A program made the translations under genes and the position numbers. Under the pieces are notes generated by a model that ran no database searches, was not told where the DNA came from, and worked only from the letters and a program-made list of their open reading frames with translations. From Parietaria judaica (Eukaryota > Streptophyta > Magnoliopsida > Rosales > Urticaceae), in the NCBI GenBank assembly GCA_954871525.1, contig OX940862.1, forward strand, positions 34,650,232 to 34,714,231: a stretch of DNA of 64,000 nt. The letters are read 5' to 3'. Positions 23,179 to 34,007 of this stretch are shown here, one piece after another. Every line of letters begins with the position of its first letter. Within the stretch, counting starts at the first letter, position 1.

Positions 23179-25136
23179 TCAAAGGCAGCCATAGAGCCGC
23201 TCGGAAAGGCGAGGTGAGAGGACAAGGTCGATGGGGTCGAGCTTAGGTAACGCAATTCCCAGCCCTTCGCGCATATCTACGGGCTTCCCATCCTCCGTCG
23301 CCATGTCAAACCCTTGAACCAACCGAGCCAAGACCAGCTGAACCACGAGCAGCCCGAGCCCCATCCCGGGGCACGATCGCCGCCCGGAGCTAAACGGGAT
23401 GTACTCGAAGCTCTGGCCACCAAAGCCCAGGTCGGCGTTCTCCTTCATAAACCGCTCAGGCCGGAACTCGCACGGGTGGGTCCACATGCTCGGGTCGCGC
23501 TGCAGCTTCCAGATATTGACGATGAGACGCGTGCCCTTGGGGACTCGGTGTCCGCCGACGGTGCAGTCCTCTGCTGCTTCGCGGGGGCCCGTGATCGGGC
23601 CGGCCGGGTAAAGCCTCAGTGTTTCCTTGAGAATGGCTTGGAGGAACGGCAGGTTAGGGATGTCCGACTCTTGAACCCATCTCTCTCGTCCGACTTGAGT
23701 GTCGAGCTCGTTTTGGGCCGCCATTAATGCCATTGGGTTGTTCAGAAGGAGAGAGATCGCCCATGTCAGAGTGACTGCGGTGCTTTCAGTTCCTGTCAGC
23801 ATCAAAATCTGGGAGGATAACATTATGTTAAATATTCATAATATTATGAGCATGATAAATATATATCTAATTACAATTACGTAATTATAATTTATGAAAA
23901 AATAAATTAAAAATCATAAAGTACAACTATTCCTTAAAAATGAAAGAGTAACACATTCACTATATCCAGGTTAAACATATTAATTTTCATAACGGATCCT
24001 TAACATATGTCCAAGATTCTCTTGTGACTCTTTTTTACTAACTCATCTCGAGCCCGGATCCTAGTATGTGTGGACGGACCGGGTTTTGTTTATAACTCAG
24101 TGTTTTAAGAAACCTTTTTACACCAACATCACTTTAAGCTTATATATTAATTCGGTCCTGATAATTGAACATATTTTTAGTTTTTGAGAAGTACCAGAGC
24201 TGTAGCTTTGATGACTGTGTCGCGGCTGTAACGGGACACCATTGCATCGTCCTCCGCGATGCTCGACAGCATCACGTCCATCAAGTCTCTCTCATCGACG
24301 TTGCTATCTCTGGTGCTACCTCGGCGATGTTCTTCGAGCCAGTCATGAAGAACGGCATCGATCTCCTTGAAAACCCGCTTCATCGAGCTCACGTGCCCGT
24401 GAATATCCAAAAACCCCAACCACGGAATCGCGTCCGACCATACGAACACCCCGCTCAGATACAATGCCTCCTTCACCGCGTTCTTGAACTGCAACGCGCT
24501 GTTGCGATCCTCACCGGCTTCGGAGAATCGCTTCCCGATGAGCAGTTTCGCATTGAGGTTGAAAGTCAGCTCTTCCAAAATCTCGCTCAGGGGCTGAACC
24601 GCTTTCCCAACGCCGCGCTGTGCCAGGCGCTTGACGAAGGAGTCGACTTCGGAGATGCACACGTGCTGCAGGGACTTCACGCGTTGGCTGGAGAGAAGCT
24701 GCAGGGTGGCCAGCTTTCTCACATCGCGCCAGTACTGCCCGTACGGAGAGATGGCGAAAGCGGCGCCGTCGTAGCCCACGTACTTCCCGATGGCGATGGT
24801 CGGTCGGTTGGCAAAGAGCCTGTCGTGCGTGGTGAGGCACTCCTTGACGAGCTCGGGGCTGCTGAGCACGAGCGTTTGGTGTCGGCCAACGCGTAGCATG
24901 AAAGCTGGGCCGAGCTTGTCGGCCATGGCACCGAGGATTCGGGCCACGGGCTCACCGCTTCCAATGAGGTGGAGATGTCCAATGAGCGGCAATGAGCCGG
25001 GTGGCTCGGGGAACGAAGGGTTACGTGTCTTTCCGTTTGTTGTATATGATGTCTTTACGAGTTTGAAGGAGGCATATAGAAGTATGAAGCTTAGGATGGG
25101 AACGATTAGGGTTTGGAGATGGCAAGAGAAATCCAT
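23179..25136 (-). CDS. Cytochrome P450, CYP82 family (copy B)
   Basis: Two exons, 25136-24195 and 23808-23179, are joined in phase 0 after KATAL, giving 523 residues. Seen: a membrane anchor (about residues 8-27), the hinge PEPPGSLPLIGHLHLIG, the C-helix WRDVRKLA, K-helix ETLR, FRPERF, and the heme loop PFSSGRRSCPG with Cys about 460. The I-helix motif reads LTGTEST rather than the common AG(T/S)DTT: Thr replaces Ala, Glu replaces Asp and Ser replaces the first Thr. Glu and Ser variants exist in P450s, so activity is likely, but the pocket may differ. The intron is 386 bases. The gene has the same orientation as copy A, 4.6 kb away, consistent with tandem duplication followed by insertion of repeats. 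Confidence 0.92.
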
Positions 25137-25186
25137 GATGTTTTCTTTAGGGAGTATTGTTTGTAATAGGAGTGATTTGCTAGAGA

Positions 25187-25195
25187 AATTTATAG
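25187..25195 (-). promoter_or_regulatory. TATA box of CYP82 copy B
   Basis: The minus strand reads ctataaatt about 50 bases upstream of the ATG at 25136, implying a short leader. Confidence 0.55.
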
Positions 25196-26018
25196 AGAAT
25201 GGTACTTATAACAATTTCCCCTCTTGATTTTTTTATTTCATACAAAGTCCACATTACTTTGTAAAATTTATCAGATTGCCCCCATATGTACAACGTTTAA
25301 AACGGCATAATACAGCAACTCTTTGACCTCTATTTTTCACTCCAAAAATTATTCTATATTTGCACAATAATTCTCAAATTCGTAAATCATTATAAGTAAC
25401 CCCGATTTTGACTTTACATTTCATCCGTGATTATAAAAAAATATAATTATAATTATAAATATATAATATTATGTTATTTATATTGTATTATATTATTATG
25501 TATTCTCATATATGTATATTTTAAATAAAATATACTTCTATGTGCTGTTTTAATATATTAGTTTAATTTTTAATAAAAGAAAATAGAAGCATAAATACTT
25601 TGAACTACTTTAAAGTTCACGGTATGTTCAAATCTTATTTTTGAAAAAAAAAAAGAATTAAATTGTAGTAAATTATTTATACCGTTAATAGGGTACTAAT
25701 AACGGTATAAATAATTTACAACAATTTACGATACTGGAATAGCCTAATAGGCAACTGAAAAATAAAATAAAAATGTAGAGTTTAGTTGAAAAATCACTCA
25801 CGTGAGGGGACACAACATATATTCAAGCAAACTTTACGATTGTGGCTGAAGTTGAACATCTATTATATTACTTATATATATGATCCATATATCGTTCTCT
25901 TGTTAAATTTGTGGTCGAGCATTCAAGTCAATTCTGTCTCTATTATTGACTTTCTGAAGGGTGGGCCGAAGGCGGAAATTGAACATAATATTCTTGCCAT
26001 GTGAAGTGTGCACATAAG
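25196..26018. other. Upstream region of CYP82 copy B and AT-rich DNA
   Basis: No gene seen. Contains a compact palindrome at about 25658-25729 (listed separately). Confidence 0.4.
25658..25729. repeat. Compact inverted repeat (hairpin)
   Basis: Two arms of about 30 bases (aaattatttataccgttaat and its inverse) are separated by about 8 bases. The arms are almost perfect. It may be a tiny MITE or foldback relic. Confidence 0.6.
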
Positions 26019-27595
26019 TTTTTTTTTTTAAAGCAATTTGATTTCATTCAATCAAATAAGTTGGGGAGAAAAATCCCTCAACACCGTTGCTACAAGCCAC
26101 TCCGGGCAATAAGGACACATAAGGTCCGATACAAAAGAAGAGAGACGTCTCTTAGCCAAAGCATTGGCCACCTCGTTACATTCCCGTGGAACCCAAGTCC
26201 ACTCTCCGGTCCCGCCTAGTTCGCGGCCGAGCTCCCACACCTCCACAATAATCGGGCCTTGCAAGCCCAACGTGTCTCGTGCCTTGGTGAGTTGGGAGGC
26301 ACGTAAGCAATCCGTCTCGGCATGTTCAATATTCCACCCCCGATCGCGAGCAAAGAGAAGCCCTCTTCGCATCGCAATGCACTCTCCGGTAAGTGCCGAA
26401 TCGACATGGTCGACTAAAGAAGCCAATACGCCCATGACCCGACCATGGTGGTCTCGGACAACCGCTCCCACCGCTGCCCGTCCCGTCTCCCCGTCCCATG
26501 CCGCATCGACGTTGAGCTTGAGGCTCCCCGCTACCGGCCCGGACCAAGCCCTCGGTACCACCTCCCTCGGCGAACGGTGGTCCTCCGTCGTGTGCGCACA
26601 ACGCTTGAAACTTGTGAACCATCCGTCGACTTCTTCCACCCAAGTCTCTGAGGCCCGTACACGGTGCTCGAAGAGACGAAGGTTGCGGTCGGACCACGCC
26701 GCCCAAATTAGCCCGCAAAAGAGCTCAAAATGCGGTTTGGAAAGACTCTCGAGCGCCCGGTAGCATAGTTCCCGAAACGGAATCTCCCCGGTCTTTTCCA
26801 CCCATCGGTGGATCGTCGATGATGCCCAAATGGCCTTGGCCCTCTCACATCCCCAAACGGCATGTAAAGCGTCCTCTGGGAGCGCCCCACAAAAGTTGCA
26901 AAAGGGTAGAACGTTTACCCCTCGAATTCGAAGTGCCCCGTTGGTCGGAAGAGCTTCCGACCATGCACGCCATACCATGTGTTTCACCTTCGCGGGGATC
27001 GCCGTTCCCCACAAAGCTTTCCACCAATTCGGTTCCCCCCTTCCTGAGCCCGAAGGTTCGCTCCGAGCTTCCGACCTAGCTAGTCGATAACCGGACCGCA
27101 CCGAGTAGATCCCGTTGTCTTCGTGGTGCCAAACAAGCCGATCTGGACCCTTCCCCACCGGGATCCTCAAGACGGCCTTTGCATCGTAGGGGTTTAAGAG
27201 GGCCTCAACCCGAGAGATGTCCCAGTGGTCGTGGGAGACAAGATCGGCTACCCACCACGGATACCCATCGTCCGGGGCCTCCGAGGTGACGAAGAAAGCC
27301 CCGGGCCGTGGGATCCAAGGTTGGCCGTGAACCCGAACGTTGCCATCCCCAATTTGCCATCTCGTGCCGCGTCTAAGCAAGTCCCGTCCCCAACACAGAC
27401 TCTTGCAAAGGAACGAGGGGCGTCCCTTGCATTTGAAATCGAGGATCGATGTATCGGGGTAGTACTTAGCTTTTAGGATCCGCGCTAAGAGACAACCAGG
27501 GTTTTGGATGATCCGCCACGAGAGTCGTGCTACGAGGGCCCGGTTGAAATCACCCATATCCTTGAAGCCCAAACCACCTTCCCCTTTCCCCTTTC
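26019..27595 (-). mobile_element. 5'-truncated L1-type LINE
   Basis: The minus-strand copy ends in an A-tail (T run at 26019-26029 on the plus strand). It keeps only the C-terminal third of ORF2, starting at the EGGLGFKDM motif that follows the reverse transcriptase in plant LINEs. The 5' end does not meet ordinary host DNA but abuts telomere repeats at 27596. No target-site duplication was found. Confidence 0.8.
26052..27572 (-). CDS. LINE ORF2 C-terminus: zf-RVT zinc finger and RNase H
   Basis: An uninterrupted 506-codon frame. It opens with the post-RT motif GLGFKDMGDFNRALVARLSW (27572 is a TTG; the first ATG is five codons on). Next comes the zf-RVT region (WGTAIPAKVKHMVWRA, then CNFCG with downstream H and C, about residues 200-250). 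The C-terminus is an RNase H domain (LNVDAAWD, TGECIAMRRGL, ETDCLRA, CNEVANALAK) with the acidic catalytic residues in place. The reverse transcriptase and endonuclease are absent, so it cannot move by itself. The lack of any stop suggests a fairly young insertion. It is a transposon remnant rather than a host gene. Confidence 0.8.
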   Translation of the reverse strand: MGFKDMGDFNRALVARLSWRIIQNPGCLLARILKAKYYPDTSILDFKCKGRPSFLCKSLCWGRDLLRRGTRWQIGDGNVRVHGQPWIPRPGAFFVTSEAPDDGYPWWVADLVSHDHWDISRVEALLNPYDAKAVLRIPVGKGPDRLVWHHEDNGIYSVRSGYRLARSEARSEPSGSGRGEPNWWKALWGTAIPAKVKHMVWRAWSEALPTNGALRIRGVNVLPFCNFCGALPEDALHAVWGCERAKAIWASSTIHRWVEKTGEIPFRELCYRALESLSKPHFELFCGLIWAAWSDRNLRLFEHRVRASETWVEEVDGWFTSFKRCAHTTEDHRSPREVVPRAWSGPVAGSLKLNVDAAWDGETGRAAVGAVVRDHHGRVMGVLASLVDHVDSALTGECIAMRRGLLFARDRGWNIEHAETDCLRASQLTKARDTLGLQGPIIVEVWELGRELGGTGEWTWVPRECNEVANALAKRRLSSFVSDLMCPYCPEWLVATVLRDFSPQLI

Positions 27596-27630
27596 CCCTA
27601 AACCCTAAACCCTAAACCCTAAACCCTAAA
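27596..27630 (+). repeat. Interstitial telomere repeat (CCCTAAA)5
   Basis: Five perfect units of the Arabidopsis-type plant telomere repeat lie directly at the broken 5' end of the LINE, joined through a cccctttcccctttcccc stretch. Confidence 0.95.
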
Positions 27631-27865
27631 TCATAGTGGAGTGATAATTGCAAGCGGCAAGATGTTGTATCTCGTACATTAGGAACAACCCACTACATTC
27701 ATGGTGTTTGTTATGTGCATTTTACAGAACATATAAAATCTGGACTTCGTTGGTGAAAGTCAAAGCCCACTGACGAAGTCAAAGACAAAAGACACAAGAC
27801 CCAATGCAATTGACGAGGCCCGAAGTCATAAAGACCAAAGAAACAAAGCCCTTAATCGAAAAGGC

Positions 27866-28085
27866 ACCTCCCGACGAGGTCTCCCGAGAAGACAAATCCT
27901 TGATCAAAAAAGGCACCTCCTGGCGAGGTCTCCCGCGAACCTCCTGGCGAGGTCCCCCGATGAACCTCCTCGCGAGGTCCCCCGACGAACCTCCTGGGGA
28001 GGTACCTTAGCGAGGTACCTGGCGAGATCCCCTGACGAACTAGCGAGATCCCCTGACAAACCACCTCGCCCTGACGAGCCACCTT
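27866..28085 (+). repeat. Short-period GC-rich tandem repeat
   Basis: Repeated variants of gcgaggtc(t/c)cccg and cgaacctcctgg, with a period of about 25-30 bases. Confidence 0.7.
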
Positions 28086-28321
28086 ACCATCGAAATTGGC
28101 GAAGGAATAACTCACAATACTTGCACATGATGAAGAGATCCGAGCTTACCTCCTCTAGATTCTCCCAGACTCAAGTTACAAGCTCGCGGACACCAGAAAG
28201 ACACTACAGGCCAGCTACGGAGCACCGACGAGGCCCTCGACACGAAAAGGAGGGCCTTCTTCTGTGCAATAAATGAGAATTGATTTTCCCTGATTCAGGG
28301 AGAAATGGTTACCTCATTTAC

Positions 28322-28331
28322 CTATAAATAG
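28322..28331 (+). promoter_or_regulatory. TATA box in LTR-like repeat
   Basis: ctataaatag followed by a TC-rich leader with caacacattctctc. Confidence 0.45.
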
Positions 28332-29180
28332 GACCCTTCTCGTCCTTATTTCAACACATTCTCTCACAATTTTCTCTTTAGGTTCTATCTCTTTTTTCTC
28401 TCTCTACAAATTCGCCTTCTCCCTTGGGTGCTCCGGCTCGGCCTTGCCGTCCCCGGAGCTCGCCAGGAAAGGTTCGAATAGAGCAGGGAAGTCGACAAGA
28501 GTATAGCCTCGCTAGAGAAGTTGTTCGACGTGGTCATACGCTTCGCATGATATCCTCAGGCACCGGCCAAAGCTACTCCCGCCAGTCAAGTCCCTCGTCA
28601 TACAAGCTCGCCAATACCCGCACCGTTTACTACGACACCCTCGCTGGTAATACCCTCGCCACTGGCAAATATTACCCCTGCACCGCCAACATCAGCATTT
28701 CCGACGAGTCAAACCACATTGCCAGTCACCCGCCATTTACTAATCATGAATTACGTGGGACCTGATTCTCTTAAACTGAGAAACGTAGGAAGCCTCGACC
28801 AACCATAAGCGACGGAGTTCGGGCTTGATCTACCCTTTTTTGCAGGTCCTCCCTCGCCACTGGAGCTGGCCAAGGAAGGAAAATCATCACGACTCATCAA
28901 GAACACCTCGGAGCTTTGCCAAGACAAGGAGCTCGCTAAGGAGGGAAGTTCATAAAGGATCGCTAAGAACAGCCCGGAGGCTCGCCAACGACAAAAGACT
29001 TGCCTCCAGCTTTGACGGTCATCAGTCAACCCGCGTTGACTCTGCATTGCATTATCCACGGGTCGACCAGGTCTAGCTCGGGGCCCAAATCGTGAATCAG
29101 ACTCTAAGTTAAAACCACTTTTACACATTAATTGTGTGAATTTTATTTCCACTTTGCTATTTCTAGGTATTTTCTTGGTA

Positions 29181-30795
29181 CATTGGGAGCGAACTTCAGT
29201 GTGTATTTTCTTTAAACAAAATAATTCTGAACAACCTGATTCAATTAGTCAAATGAGATTACATTGTATACTAACAATTAACGAGTACTTAATGCATGTA
29301 GAGTGTTGGATCAATCTCTGACTAAAGAACGATCAATCCAAATATGAGATAATTAAAAACTCTGTAACCAACATTATTGTTTCTAGGACCCAGTTTGTCA
29401 TTGATTGCTATGCTGTTTTAAAAATTGCTTTTGAAAATTATTGTCGATGAAGTGCTATCAGAGAAAGTAATTTATTATTTGGTTAATTAAAATGAAAAAT
29501 AATTAGTTTTCTAAAAAGTTTTATTTTAATATTTGGTAATCATTTTACTTAATTAGCTTTTAAATGTAAACATATATTGAAGTAGACATAAATAATATAA
29601 AAAAATATATAATATAAATAAGATAATTATTCAATAAATAAAATAAAAAACCGTTCTTAGTTTGTTGTGCGTTTTGCTCTTCTAATTGAAAATAATTATG
29701 GTGAAAGTACTAATTTTTTTATATCTACGTTTCTTTCATCCACGGTACAAAAATAGTAATTTTACCAACTAAAAAGAAATAATACTTAACTGCAATAATA
29801 ATGTGTATTTTGTTTTTTGATATATACTTTACCTTCTAAAACGGATTGGTACTTAACTATTTTTAGTACTTTTACCACCCAATAAGAATTGGTCATTCAA
29901 CCGAAATAATTAAAAAACGGACGTAATAAATTGGTATTTCTTACCATACAAAAATAATTGGTACATTAATCACAACAATTTAAAAATATGAACATAAAAA
30001 TTGATACGTTTACCACTTAAAAAGAATTAGAAATTTAACCGGAATAATAAAATATATTTTTGGTACTTTTACCATTAAAAAAATATTTATAAAGATAAAG
30101 AAGAATAAAAGAAAAAGTAGATTGCAACAAAAGCATGTATTACCTGCTTTTGAATTATGCTTATAGAAATAAATTTTGTATTGAAGTGTTTTTATGGTAA
30201 CTTAATAAACACAAATACTAGCTTAAAATTCTAAAGAAAGTAAAAGCCCTTAGAAATCAACAGTACCAAACGGGGCATAGAATCTAGTTCAAAGAAGAAG
30301 AAAAATATATATTTTTTCAAACAAGTAAATCAAGACTTTCATATCCACATAGTCTCAAAGTTTGGAGGCCTTACGTAATGAGATTCATAACATGTATATC
30401 TTTTTAAGACATGAGTGTCAGCTTATTAAGGAGGCTAATTTCCTCAAGTTAAGAAGTAGAAATACTTTGGAGGACCCAAGAAGCTTTAAGAATATTTTCG
30501 GTCTTAATTTCATATAGCCTCCACTTTTGCGTTTAGAGCTGAACTTATGACTTTCATGTTTGTAGTAGAAAAAGCTAAAGATGGTTATTTTAACCAACAT
30601 GTGACTTGAGATCAGTTCTACTTCTACACATCTTTTACAGCTTTTTAAAATACACAAAGTCCGATGTTTTGGAGGTTACAGGCTCGAAGGTCTAAATGAA
30701 ACTACTTTTTGGGGGTTATTAATTGTAAAGTACCTTATATTTATCGAAAGTGGGATAAAATTGTTGATGCACTCAAAAGTCAAAACGCATTGGGC
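29181..30795. other. AT-rich intergenic DNA
   Basis: No gene seen. Between about 29700 and 30080 a degenerate unit containing ggtacttttaccac and variants recurs several times. Confidence 0.45.
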
Positions 30796-30810
30796 AAAGG
30801 CCAACTAGAC

Positions 30811-31517
30811 GGAGCTTTTTTGTGGCATTATTTGGGCAACTTGGACCGTTCGGAACAAGCGGATCTTCAAGAACTACATCAAAGCGCCGGAAGCGTGGAT
30901 TGACGAAGTGGTGAGTTGGTTTGCAAGCTTCAAAAGTTGTGCAGTTATCTCGGACCCAAATTCGGCAAGAAAAAACACCCATCAATCCACTTGGAAAGGG
31001 GCCAAGAATGACGGTCTTAAACTTAACGTGGACGCGGCATGGGACGCAAAGACGGGCCGAGCGGCGGTCAGAACTCAGAGGGGTAGTACGGGACAACCGA
31101 GGAATGGTCGTTGGGGTGACAACTCGGCTCTTCGAAGATGTCGACACGGCATCGACGACCGAATGTAGAGCCTAACTTCATGGATTGGAGTTCGTTCGCT
31201 CGCGGGGTTGGGTTGTCTCGGAAGTCGTGTCCGATTGCCTCCGTGCAACCCGATTTGTCAATGACAAACAACTAAATAGTTTTCAAGGACCAATCATCGC
31301 GAGTATCGACACGATGTTAAGATCGGTAGGCTCCAATGGCGAGTGTCGTTGGATTCCTAGGACTTGTAACGGAGGGGCCAATTGTCTCGCCAAGACCCGA
31401 CTCTCCGTTTTACTTTCGGATTTTTCGTTGGACGTTTGTCCTTCTTGGCTTGTAAACTCTGTTAAATAGGGATTTACTCTCTTGGTTTATTGAAAGCTAC
31501 TGTTTCCTATATAAAAA
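30811..31517 (+). mobile_element. 5'-truncated L1-type LINE with target duplication
   Basis: A 707-base LINE 3' end flanked by a perfect 15-base target-site duplication aaaggccaactagac (30796-30810 and 31518-31532) and ending in an A-tail. Such variable-length duplications and 5' truncation are typical of LINE insertion. Confidence 0.9.
30812..31469 (+). pseudogene. LINE RNase H domain remnant
   Basis: Starts inside the linker after zf-RVT (ELFCGIIWATWTVRN) and continues into RNase H (LKLNVDAAWDAKTGRAAV). A frameshift near 31070 moves it to the frame GVVRDNRGMVVGV and TTECRA. A TAA at about 31171 follows, after which LEFVRSRGW, SDCLRATRF and WIPRTCNGGANCLAK complete the domain. It is related to, but clearly diverged from, the LINE at 26 kb. 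It encodes no functional product. Confidence 0.8.
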
Positions 31518-31532
31518 AAAGGCCAACTAGAC

Positions 31533-32618
31533 CCGTGACTAAGTCTAGAGAAACTTTTAAATTTGAAGGGCCCCATTTATTATCATTAGATCTATATTAT
31601 ATATATGTATATATAAAGAAAAATTCTACCCACAATAAATTAGATGCCTATATAGCTTAAAAATAAAGAATCCAACAACTCTAACGTTCCACGATTTTAT
31701 ATCTATTTTTTCGTACTATTTTCTTTTCCAACACTGGAGTAACGATAGAATTCATATTAAAAGAGATTTGCTGAGTAAATAATAAAATGCTATTAATTCT
31801 TATGATTCAATGAAAGAATATAAAAGATTGCCGATTAAACAGAGTAAATATTGAGCTCAATATGAAAGAATATGAATTATCATTCATAATTTAATATGCA
31901 AACCACCTCTCCAGATTCTCTCTTATTCTCTCTGTGCCCACTGACGCATGCGGATTCATCAGATGCTTGACGGCGGCGTGAGCGAGCTCTCCTGATTCTC
32001 GCTCGCTCCGTGAGGCCGCGACTCAACCTCGACATACACAACTCATCGGATTGTAGGTACGTTCACTTTCCATTCTCTCTAATTCTTTGTCCTTGATAAT
32101 TAGGGAAAGCAACAAATCTATAAAATAAAAATAAAATAAAAAATAAAAAAGGCCATGCATGGGTTCCAACTTCCAAGAGCCAAACCGAGGAATGAGGCTG
32201 CTAAGCAGGTATAAGACACATGATTCTATGAATATGGTTTCTAATTGGACATTTTAGTTTTTTTTTTATTTAGTTTTATTTATATTGAGTTTTCTGGATG
32301 GTTGATCCTTAAACCTGCGATTACAGAGTTGTGATTTAAAAGTTGTTATAAGATTTTCCCTTAATTATTTGGAAATTCCATGAAATACTCATAAGTGATA
32401 AACATTATAGAGATTTGCCCATAGTTAATAAAAATCGATTTATGCCCATTAATCATATATTTTGGACCAAATTAAACCTGATTTTTAATTAAATATTAAA
32501 TTTATTAATATTAATTTCTATATCATTACACCCCCATTTAATTATATTTTCAAAAAAATTTCCTTTAGATAATATTATCTTTCTTTTTCTCAAGCAATCT
32601 CTCTTTTTCTCTCTCTCT
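31533..32618. other. Intergenic DNA
   Basis: AT-rich. A GC-richer patch at 31925-32045 could be the edge of a lost gene, but there is no convincing frame. Confidence 0.4.
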
Positions 32619-32626
32619 TTTTAGAT

Positions 32627-33078
32627 GGTAAACTTGTAAAAATGGCTCAAAAAACACCATAATTCAACTTTTAAACTTATATTAAAAAAATACATAATTC
32701 TAAACTTTGTCCAATTTAAGACATTTTTACCCTTGATTAATTAACTCTCAAATTGTCCCTAAATTACCAAAAATTGTCCCCAAAATCTGAAGAAACTGTC
32801 CCAAAAATGTTACTCATACATTGTATGACATACAACCTACCACAAAACTGCCCAAAAAACTGTCCATAAATTACCAAAAATTATCCCCTAAATTCAAATA
32901 ACTGTCCCCAATGATCATAAGAAACTGTCCCAAGAATTTTAATCATACAACATTTCCAATGTTAATCAGGGGTACAAATGTCTTCAATTGGACAAAGTTT
33001 AAAATTATGTATTTTTTAATATGAGTTTAAAAGTTGAATTATGGTGTTTTTTTAATTAGCCATTCTTGCAAGTTTCCC
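32627..33078. mobile_element. MITE with ~110-base inverted repeats
   Basis: Starts ggtaaacttg and ends caagtttccc. Inverted arms of about 110 bases share aaaacaccataattcaactt and aaactttgtccaatt. Flanked by ttttagat (32619-32626 and 33079-33086), 8 bases or 9 with one mismatch. The interior repeats aaactgtccc and aaattaccaaaaattgtccc. Confidence 0.75.
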
Positions 33079-33086
33079 TTTTAGAT

Positions 33087-34007
33087 TACAGTCTTCGCAA
33101 TAGAGCGAGTTGAAGATTTTCCATGGAGAGACAAAGAGAACGCCACAGAGGAAGGAGAGGACGGCGGGTGAGGCGATGTATATGGGAGTAGGAACCAGCA
33201 CGATTGGACCTCGGTGAGGCCGTCTAGGTCTTCCAGGACCAACAACGAGGAGGTCGTACCAGGAGAGGGATCCGATAATCGAAACGGGGGCGAGTAAAAT
33301 CAGGATCTAGCGGAGGAACTAAGGGATCTCCGACGGGGTAGTAGAGGTCGGGGCTGGTCGGAGGACAAGGGCGTGGATGAGATCAGGGCGGGTGTGAGGT
33401 CAAGGAGGAATTGGGGCCACAGCGGTGGCGGACAACAGAATCAGCCGTTGGATCATGGAGGAGCAGTGGCAATGACGACCGAGGCCACGGTAAAGGGTCG
33501 AGGAGAGATTCTAGTAATCCAGATCAAATTTCATATTTGAGGGAACGTGGCAGCAGCGAGGAAGGCCCTCAAGGTTCTCAACTTCATTTATACAATTTTT
33601 AAATTATAATTCATTACATTTATCGTTACAGTTTCATATTTGTAATTACATATTTGTATTTACAGTTGCGGAATCATATTTGTATTATAGTTATAGTTTC
33701 ATATTTATAGTTACGTACTCATAAATATTATTAAATTTTTTCAATTACAATTTTCATACATATTACACATATACAATTAGAGTTTCAGAAATATTGTTCA
33801 ATTAAAATTTCATAAATATTATACAATTACAGCTATGTAAATTTTGAAATTTGAAGCAGTTTTGTTTTCCTCAAGACCTTTAATTTTGGGATACCATGCA
33901 TAAAATTTAGGTCTTGAATTTTGAATTTGGTTAAAAAAAATCTTTGTTTATATGCTTGAAAGTAAGACAATATAATTCCAAGAAAATAGGACTAGTTATT
34001 AATTACT
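33087..34007. other. Intergenic DNA with purine-rich and AT-repeat parts
   Basis: 33120-33570 is G/A-rich with no significant frame (the longest is 63 codons at 33411). 33600-33850 is a degenerate array of ttcatatttgtaattac-like units. Confidence 0.4.

Larger units (their letters stand above)
27631..29180 (+). mobile_element. LTR-like repeat region, possibly Gypsy-type
   Basis: Contains a short tandem repeat of cctcctggcgaggtctcccg-like units (about 27860-28080), a strong TATA box (28322-28331), a TC-rich leader (tttttctctctctacaaatt) and a downstream GC-richer part with ctcgcca motifs repeated. This resembles the promoter and leader of a large LTR. No gag-pol frame, primer binding site or target duplication could be identified, so the ends are arbitrary. 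Confidence 0.35.

Noticed and set aside
24165..24896. 243-codon plus-strand open frame
   Set aside because: It is the antisense of CYP82 copy B exon 1; GC-rich coding DNA commonly leaves the opposite strand open.
26164..26763. 199-codon plus frame
   Set aside because: Antisense of the LINE RNase H region.
30709..30903. 64-codon frame that could look like a gene start
   Set aside because: It crosses the left target duplication of the LINE fragment and reads the LINE in the wrong frame.
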